64,000 nucleotides of DNA from Herbaspirillum sp. SJZ106 (GTDB lineage Bacteria; Pseudomonadota; Gammaproteobacteria; Burkholderiales; Burkholderiaceae_D), in contig NZ_VFNI01000002.1 of assembly GCF_006715495.1 (NCBI RefSeq), forward strand, positions 806,001 through 870,000, given 5' to 3'. The position numbers were made by a program, and so were the translations under genes. The notes below the pieces were generated by a model. It did not search any database and was not told the origin of the DNA. It worked only from the letters and a program-made list of their open reading frames with translations. Shown here piece by piece: positions 58,824-64,000 of the stretch. Each line of letters starts with the position of its first letter. Position 1 is the first letter of the stretch.

Positions 58824-59114
58824 TTACTTCTCGACGACGGCGAACAGGTCTTCTTCGCGCATGACCAGCAGTTCCTGGCCATCGATCTTCACAGCCTGGC
58901 CGGAATACTTGCCGAACAGGACGCGGTCGCCGACCTTCACGGCCAGTTGGCGAACCTTGCCGTCTTCCAGGATCTTGCCGTTGCCAACAGCCAGGACTTC
59001 ACCCTGGTCAGGCTTTTCGGTCGCTGCATCAGGCAGAACGATACCGGAAGCGGTCTTGGTTTCCTGGTCGAGGCGCTTGACGATAACGCGATCGTGCAAA
59101 GGGCGAAGATTCAT
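58824..59114 (-). CDS. groES: Co-chaperonin GroES
   Basis: A 96-residue lid protein: [20 protein letters not shown], then the mobile loop SGIVLPDAA and the conserved [21 protein letters not shown] precedes the ATG. It is first in the heat-shock operon, 117 bases from the CIRCE element. Confidence 0.98.
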   Translation of the reverse strand: MNLRPLHDRVIVKRLDQETKTASGIVLPDAATEKPDQGEVLAVGNGKILEDGKVRQLAVKVGDRVLFGKYSGQAVKIDGQELLVMREEDLFAVVEK

Positions 59115-59230
59115 GAGAACTCCTTAAAATTCAATAAGTTGGTCTTGATTGCGGCAATGGCTGCAATGGTTTTCTTCCAAATGCAGCAAACGTCACCGCA
59201 TGAAAAAGGGGTATCAGCCAGGGAGGATTG

Positions 59231-59257
59231 TTAGCACTCTCCCGTGACGAGTGCTAA
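59231..59257 (-). promoter_or_regulatory. CIRCE element (HrcA operator)
   Basis: TTAGCACTC, nine bases, GAGTGCTAA is an exact match to the CIRCE consensus. HrcA binds it at normal temperature and represses groESL. It abuts the -10 box, so it covers the transcription start. Confidence 0.97.
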
Positions 59258-59285
59258 GTATAGGGACGGAGGGGGGAATTTTCAA
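59257..59285 (-). promoter_or_regulatory. sigma70 promoter of groESL
   Basis: Reading leftward: TTGAAA, 17 bases, TATACT, directly followed by CIRCE. No sigma32-type promoter was recognised, so heat induction probably relies on HrcA release. Confidence 0.85.
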
Positions 59286-59374
59286 GGCGGGGTTGCTGAC
59301 TTCGCCCCTCCAGCACCGAAAAATGCTGGCCGCAGGGAAGATGATGGAAGATAGAGTTGCCTGAAATCAATGAC

Positions 59375-60325
59375 TTAGCCGGTTTCTGTGGATGACGGCC
59401 TGGCTTCAATTTGCTCCGACCGGGCTTCGCCGCATACCCGGCGCACCACCTCGCGCAACCACCGGTGCGCGGGATCGAGCTCCAGCCGCGGATGCCACAT
59501 CTGCGAAATGGTGATCTTCCCGGTGGCCACCGGCAGTTCGAAGACGAAGGTGTTGACCAGGCGTTCGGCGGCCAGGTAGGAGGCCGGCACCAGCGCCACC
59601 AGGTCCGAGCCGCGTGCCACGGCCAGCGCGGCCGGGAAGCTCGGCACCATGGCCAGCACCTGGCGTTCCACGCCGGCCGCGGCCAGGGCTGCATCGACCG
59701 GTCCGTCGGTGCGCCCGTGCCGCGAAGCCGCGACATGGCCGAATTTGACGTAGCGCTGCAGACTCATCTTGCCTTTCGCCAGCGGGTGGCCGCTGCGTAC
59801 CACGCCGACGAAGTGGTCGCGATACAGCGCCTGTATACGTACTTCCGGCCCCATGTCGCTGACTACGCCGATTTCCAGGTCAGCCGTTCCTTCCCTCAGA
59901 TAGTTGGGACTCTTGTCGACCTTGGGCGCGAAATACAGCCGCACCAGCGGCGCTTCGGCATTGACCGCGCCGATCAGGCGCGCGCCCAGGGCTTCGACGA
60001 AGCCTTCGTTGGCGCGGATGGTGAAGGTGCGCCGCAGCGTCGCCAGGTCCGGCTCCGGCGCGGCCGGGCGCAGTACCGACCGCGCTTCGTGCACCACGTT
60101 GCGCGCGCGCTCGCGCAAGGCTTCGGCGCAGGGGGTGAGCACCATGCGGCGTCCGGCCCGCACCAGCAAGGGGTCGTCCGCTTCCGCGCGCAGCCGGGCC
60201 AGCGTGCGGCTCATGGCCGAGGCGCTCAGCCCCAGGCGGCGCGCGGCGCCGGCCACGCTTTCTTCGGTCAGCAAGGCATCCAGGGCGATGAGCAGGTTGA
60301 GGTCGGGTTCGGACATATGTTCCAT
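59375..60325 (-). CDS. LysR-family transcriptional regulator (NodD/NahR-like)
   Basis: A 316-residue regulator with N-terminal HTH (NLLIALDALLTEESVAGAARR, then SASAMSRTLARLRAEADDPLLV) and an effector-binding domain. The start is ATG 60325 or 60316. It is divergent from a DHA2 exporter and is separated from it by 153 bases containing inverted repeats, so it probably controls that gene. Confidence 0.9.
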   Translation of the reverse strand: MEHMSEPDLNLLIALDALLTEESVAGAARRLGLSASAMSRTLARLRAEADDPLLVRAGRRMVLTPCAEALRERARNVVHEARSVLRPAAPEPDLATLRRTFTIRANEGFVEALGARLIGAVNAEAPLVRLYFAPKVDKSPNYLREGTADLEIGVVSDMGPEVRIQALYRDHFVGVVRSGHPLAKGKMSLQRYVKFGHVAASRHGRTDGPVDAALAAAGVERQVLAMVPSFPAALAVARGSDLVALVPASYLAAERLVNTFVFELPVATGKITISQMWHPRLELDPAHRWLREVVRRVCGEARSEQIEARPSSTETG

Positions 60326-60340
60326 CCTAAATATAAATGC

Positions 60341-60367
60341 AGTGTTTGCCGCCAAGCGCCAAACACT
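60341..60367. promoter_or_regulatory. Inverted repeat between LysR and MFS genes
   Basis: AGTGTTTG, 11 bases, CAAACACT. A second pair of half-sites (CCAAAC and GTTTGG) overlaps it to the right. The spacing fits LysR-type binding with two adjacent sites. Confidence 0.55.
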
Positions 60368-60478
60368 ACACCAAGATATGGCGTTTGGTGCAGTTATCAG
60401 TTGCAATCGATGCGCCTTCCGCCATGCATGCCGTCTCGCTATAGTCTGTGCATCATTCTTTGAGCGGAGCAAGCGGAC

Positions 60479-61936
60479 ATGGAATTGTTTTCAGACCAGC
60501 CAGGCGATGAAGGGCTGCCGGGGGCCGAGCGCCGCCTGGCGATGATCGCCGTGATGATGGCTACCACGATGGCGGTGTTCGACGGCACCATCGTCAATGT
60601 GGCCTTGCCGCAAATCACCCGCGAGCTGGGGGCATCGGTGGGCACCGCCATCTGGGTGACCAACGGTTACCTGCTGGCCATGGCGATGACGTTGGCCACT
60701 TTCGCCTCGTTGTCCAGCCGGGTCGGTTTCCGGACCTTGTTCAGCGCCGGGCTGGCGGTGTTCACGCTGGCGTCGCTGGGCTGCGCCTTGTCGCCCACGG
60801 TGGAGGTGCTCATTGCCATGCGGGTGCTGCAGGGCTTGGGCGGCGCGGCCATGCTGAGCATCGCGCCGGCCATCCACCGCACGGTATTTCCGAACCGCCT
60901 GCTGGGGCGCATCCTCGGCCTCAATGCCGTGCTCATCGCCACCAGTACGGCGGTGGGGCCGGCCCTGGGCGGAACCCTGCTGGCGGCCCTGAGCTGGCAA
61001 TGGCTGTTCGCCATCAATGTGCCGCTGGGACTGGCGGCGGTATGGTTGTCGCTGCGCGTGATACCGGGGGCCCGGGTGCGCACCGGCGAACCCTTCGATA
61101 TGGCTGGCGCGGTACTGTCGGCCATCGCCATGGGCGCCATGATCCTGGCGGCGGAGGCCTGTGCGCAGTTGGCCCACGGCGCGCAGGCGGGCCAGGCCTT
61201 GCTGGGCGCCGTCGGGTTCGGGCTGGCCAGCGTGGTCGCGGCGGTGGCCTTCGTGCGGGTGCAGCGGCGTGCGCGGCAACCCTTGCTGCCGCTGGATATC
61301 TTTGCCTCGGTGCGGTTCTCGCTGGCGGCCCTGACCTCGCTGGCCTCGTTCGTGGGGCAGGGCATCGCCTTCGTCGCGTTGCCGTTCCTGTTCCAGAACG
61401 CGTATGGCTACAGCGCCTTCGAATCGGCCTTGCTGTTTACCCCATGGCCGATCGGCATCGTGCTGGTGGCGCCGCATGCCGGGCGTCTCGCCGACCGCCA
61501 TTCGCCGGCCTTGCTGTCGACCGCCGGCCTGGCCTTGTTCACCGTCGGCCTGGCGCTGCTGGCCTTGCTGCCCGACCAGGCGCAGGCCTGGGACATCGGC
61601 TGGCGCGCGCTGGTCTGCGGCATGGGTTTCGGTTTCTTCCAGAGCCCCAACAACCGGGAAATGCTGGGCAATGTCTCGCGCGAGCGCAGCGGCAATGCCT
61701 CCGGCGTGCTGGCCATCATGCGTACCTTCGGCCAATGCATGGGCGCGGCCTTGCTGGGGATCGTGCTGTCGGTCTACACGGCCGCGGCGCTGTCGCAAGG
61801 CCATGCGCAGATGAATGCGGCCGAAGATGCGGTGGCGATCCGGGTGGCCTTATGGGTGGCCGTGGCGGCGACGGCGGTGGCGACCTTTGTCAGCATTAGC
61901 CGGATTCGCGCCGCGCGGAGCGCGCTCAGCGGCTGA
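60479..61936 (+). CDS. MFS drug transporter, DHA2 family
   Basis: A 485-residue transporter with about 14 membrane helices. FDGTIVNVALPQITRELGA marks helix 1, LFAINVPLGLAAVWLS the antiporter motif C region, and the long loop between helices 6 and 7 is present. It is a second DHA2 exporter in this window and is not closely similar to the one at 47345 beyond family level. A GGAG ribosome-binding site precedes ATG 60479. Confidence 0.91.
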   Translation: MELFSDQPGDEGLPGAERRLAMIAVMMATTMAVFDGTIVNVALPQITRELGASVGTAIWVTNGYLLAMAMTLATFASLSSRVGFRTLFSAGLAVFTLASLGCALSPTVEVLIAMRVLQGLGGAAMLSIAPAIHRTVFPNRLLGRILGLNAVLIATSTAVGPALGGTLLAALSWQWLFAINVPLGLAAVWLSLRVIPGARVRTGEPFDMAGAVLSAIAMGAMILAAEACAQLAHGAQAGQALLGAVGFGLASVVAAVAFVRVQRRARQPLLPLDIFASVRFSLAALTSLASFVGQGIAFVALPFLFQNAYGYSAFESALLFTPWPIGIVLVAPHAGRLADRHSPALLSTAGLALFTVGLALLALLPDQAQAWDIGWRALVCGMGFGFFQSPNNREMLGNVSRERSGNASGVLAIMRTFGQCMGAALLGIVLSVYTAAALSQGHAQMNAAEDAVAIRVALWVAVAATAVATFVSISRIRAARSALSG

Positions 61937-61984
61937 ACCGGAGGCGCCGCAAAAAGGAATTGCAATGGCTGCGTCCCGGGCATA

Positions 61985-62003
61985 TAGTTGCAGCGTACAA
62001 CTA
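61985..62003. promoter_or_regulatory. MarR-type operator candidate
   Basis: TAGTTG, seven bases, CAACTA, 13 bases before the GTG start of the MarR-GNAT gene. Spacing and sequence resemble MarR-family operators (TTG/CAA half-sites), so autoregulation is likely. Confidence 0.55.
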
Positions 62004-62016
62004 ATTGGGAAGCGAC

Positions 62017-63027
62017 GTGGCCAGCAATCCTCAAATTGTCGAAGGCATCCGGGCGGCATCGCGCGCCTTGGTGCGCGAACTGGGCTTCATGGGCGGCGAC
62101 TTCGCCGGCACCTCCCTGTCGCCTTCCGCCGTGCACACCCTGATCGAACTGGATCGCACGCCCGGCATGAGCGCCGGCGAACTGGGCGCCATGCTGCGCC
62201 TGGAAAAATCCAGCGTCAGCCGGATGCTGCACAAGCTGATTGCGGCGGGCGACATCGTCGAGGCCGTGGATGAGGCGGACGCCCGGGCCAAGAAACTCTA
62301 CCTGACCGCAGCCGGCCAGGCCCGGGCGCGCGCAATCCATGCGTTCGGCCGGCGCCAGGTGAATACGGCCCTGGCCCGCCTGGGGCCCGGCGAAGACCAA
62401 CTGGTGCTGGATGGCCTGCGCCTGTACGCCGGCGCCTTTGCCGACGATGCGGGATCGCCATCCGCGCCGCCATGCAAGATCGTACGCGGCTACCAGCCCG
62501 GCATCATCGCCAGGATCACGCAGATGCACGCCCTGTACTACGCGCGCACGGCCGGTTTTGGCCAGCATTTCGAGTCCGTGGTGGCCAAGGGGCTGGCCGA
62601 ATTCTGCGACCGCCTGGCCAATCCCTCCAATGCCATCTGGGTCGCGATGCGAGGCGCACAGATGGTTGGTTCGATTGCCATCGATGGCGAAGACCTGGGC
62701 GGCAATATTGCCCACTTGCGCTGGTTCATCCTGGACGATACCGCGCGCGGCGCCGGCCTCGGCCGCCAGCTGCTGGCCGCGGCCCTGGCGCACGCCGACG
62801 AATGCCAGTTCGATGCAACGCACTTGTGGACGTTTTCCGGCCTGCAGGCCGCACGCCATCTCTATGAGGCGAATGGATTTTCGTGTGTTGAAGAGACCCC
62901 CGGCAGCCAGTGGGGGCGGGAGGTCATGGAACAGCGCTTCGTCAGGAAGCGCCCGCGGCATCCGTCGCCAGGCCTGAATGCGCTTTCCCCCGGAACGCGG
63001 GCAACACGGGACTCACAGCGGCGGTAG
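62017..63027 (+). CDS. MarR-GNAT fusion protein
   Basis: A 336-residue two-domain protein. Residues about 10-150 form a MarR winged helix (MSAGELGAMLRLEKSSVSRML), and about 155-310 a GNAT acetyltransferase with the acetyl-CoA loop RGAGLGRQLL. GTG 62017 is preferred, after GGGAAG; a TTG at 62005 would add four codons. Such fusions couple ligand or acetylation state to DNA binding. The last 20 residues are low complexity. It precedes the DUF2520 gene by 61 bases. Confidence 0.9.
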   Translation: MASNPQIVEGIRAASRALVRELGFMGGDFAGTSLSPSAVHTLIELDRTPGMSAGELGAMLRLEKSSVSRMLHKLIAAGDIVEAVDEADARAKKLYLTAAGQARARAIHAFGRRQVNTALARLGPGEDQLVLDGLRLYAGAFADDAGSPSAPPCKIVRGYQPGIIARITQMHALYYARTAGFGQHFESVVAKGLAEFCDRLANPSNAIWVAMRGAQMVGSIAIDGEDLGGNIAHLRWFILDDTARGAGLGRQLLAAALAHADECQFDATHLWTFSGLQAARHLYEANGFSCVEETPGSQWGREVMEQRFVRKRPRHPSPGLNALSPGTRATRDSQRR

Positions 63028-63088
63028 CCGTTGGCCCGGATATTTGTCTTTCATCCCCATCATCCGTTATCTGTTCCAGGAGCCAAAC

Positions 63089-63988
63089 ATGGACGCCAAG
63101 AGCATGCTTTCCCGCATCGGTTTCGTTGGCGCCGGCCGCGTGGCGCAGACCCTGGCAGGCGCATTCTCCGGCGCGGGTTATCCGGTCGTCGCGGTGAGCA
63201 GCCGCAGCGCGGCCAACCTGGCGGACTTTCGCGCGCGCTGCCCCGCTGCGCAAGTCATGGAGACGCCGCAGGAGGCGGCAGACAAATCGACCATCGTGTT
63301 CCTGACCGTGAGCGACGACGCCATCGCCCCGGTTTGCGCCGGTGTGCGGTGGCGGCCCGGTTGCGCAGTGGTGCATTGCTCCGGGGCCACCGAGGTCGCG
63401 GCCCTGGCCGCCGCTGCGGATGCCGGGGCATGGGTTGGCGGCTTTCATCCGATGCAGATGTTCGCCAATCCGGACGTCGCGCTGGCGGGGCTGCCGGGAT
63501 GCACTGTCGGTATCGAGGCGCAAGGCCCGCTGTTGGAGGCGCTGCGGCAGTTGGCGCAAGCCATTGGCTGCGTGCCGTTTTCCCTGCCGGCCGGGGTACG
63601 TCCGCTTTACCATGCGTCGGCCTATTACGTCGGCCCGTTCCTGATCGCGCTGCTCAAGGAAGGCGCCGAACTCTGGGCGCGCTTTGGCGCCACCGAACGA
63701 CAAGCCATGGAGGCCATGCTGCCCCTGTTGCGGGGCACCGTGGCGGCGGCGATGGATGGGGGGCTGGCGCGCGGAATGGGCGGCTGCGTGGCGCGCGGCG
63801 ACATCGGGACGATCCGGAAGCATCTCGATGCGCTTGAGAGCATCGACCTGGCGATGGCCAATCTGTACCGGGAGCTGGCCGTGCGCAACATCCCGCTGGC
63901 CGTGCAGCGCGGAACGCTGCCGCCGTCCCGGGCTGCGGAAATCGCGGCGTTATTGCAGGGTGCGCCGGCCCAGGAGCCGGCGGCATGA
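63089..63988 (+). CDS. Rossmann-fold DUF2520 oxidoreductase-like protein
   Basis: A 299-residue protein with N-terminal GFVGAGRVA (11-19) of an NAD(P)-binding fold and a C-terminal DUF2520 helical domain. VHCSGATEV, GGFHPMQMF and PLYHASAYYVGPF are typical. It resembles ketopantoate reductase- and pyrroline-carboxylate reductase-like folds; reaction unknown. A CCAGGAGCC ribosome-binding site precedes ATG 63089. The stop is 12 bases before the window ends. Confidence 0.87.
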   Translation: MDAKSMLSRIGFVGAGRVAQTLAGAFSGAGYPVVAVSSRSAANLADFRARCPAAQVMETPQEAADKSTIVFLTVSDDAIAPVCAGVRWRPGCAVVHCSGATEVAALAAAADAGAWVGGFHPMQMFANPDVALAGLPGCTVGIEAQGPLLEALRQLAQAIGCVPFSLPAGVRPLYHASAYYVGPFLIALLKEGAELWARFGATERQAMEAMLPLLRGTVAAAMDGGLARGMGGCVARGDIGTIRKHLDALESIDLAMANLYRELAVRNIPLAVQRGTLPPSRAAEIAALLQGAPAQEPAA

Positions 63989-64000
63989 TCTTCCTTCAAG

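Overview
The window reads as one contiguous piece of chromosome from a high-GC beta-proteobacterium, most likely an Oxalobacteraceae member close to Herbaspirillum. This rests on the classical Gram-negative porin, a DUF4148 protein, a groESL operon with a CIRCE element, the dense set of LysR/GntR/LacI-controlled uptake and catabolic operons, and GC-rich codon use throughout. No rRNA, tRNA, IS element, prophage or CRISPR array was seen. The identification is an inference from gene content, not from a search.

Layout, left to right. 1-435: truncated N-terminus of a phosphoethanolamine-transferase-type membrane protein. 605-2832: arsenic resistance operon arsR-arsB-arsC with a palindromic operator. 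3059-6811: GntR regulator, polar amino-acid-type binding protein, amidase and 2-keto-4-pentenoate-hydratase-like enzyme. 6964-9822: TetR regulator, short-chain dehydrogenase and quinone-oxidoreductase-like protein. 10352-11899: methyl-accepting chemotaxis protein. 12019-19197: a complete sugar or polyol operon (ROK regulator, ABC ATPase, permease, binding protein, TIM-barrel isomerase, Gfo/Idh/MocA oxidoreductase). 19284-22295: FrnE-like DsbA protein, and a divergent pair made of an exported DJ-1/PfpI protein and its GlxA-type AraC relative. 22415-24738: FecR-domain protein overlapping an OmpA-like lipoprotein, then an HD-GYP phosphodiesterase. 25056-27216: Fsr-like MFS exporter and divergent AraC regulator. 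27547-29376: unknown protein carrying a hexanucleotide repeat.

29392-34952 is the most interesting segment: a LacI regulator divergent from a TRAP binding protein, VOC isomerase-like protein, RuBisCO-like protein (RLP) and DUF1537 acid-sugar kinase. The last three are packed within a few bases of each other. RLP plus DUF1537 is the known signature of branched acid-sugar (apionate-type) catabolism, but the gene set here is not the complete described pathway and may be a variant route.

34963-44000: aidB, cysM (promoter overlapped by a perfect inverted repeat), a hicAB toxin-antitoxin pair with an operator palindrome, a small HTH protein, DUF1415, yaeQ, an APH-fold kinase and a TonB-dependent siderophore receptor. 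43996-49906: mltB, an HDAC-family deacetylase, LysR/EmrB-type MFS pair, and the ribosome-assembly GTPase rbgA. 49959-52533: methionine ABC transporter metNIQ. 53203-54166: DUF4148 repeat protein and a YefM/YoeB pair whose toxin lacks the usual catalytic Glu46. 54653-56948: major porin and a split YeeE/YedE (pmpAB-like) sulfur transporter. 57061-59285: groEL-groES with sigma70 promoter and perfect CIRCE. 59375-63988: LysR/MFS divergent pair, a MarR-GNAT fusion regulator and a DUF2520 Rossmann protein.
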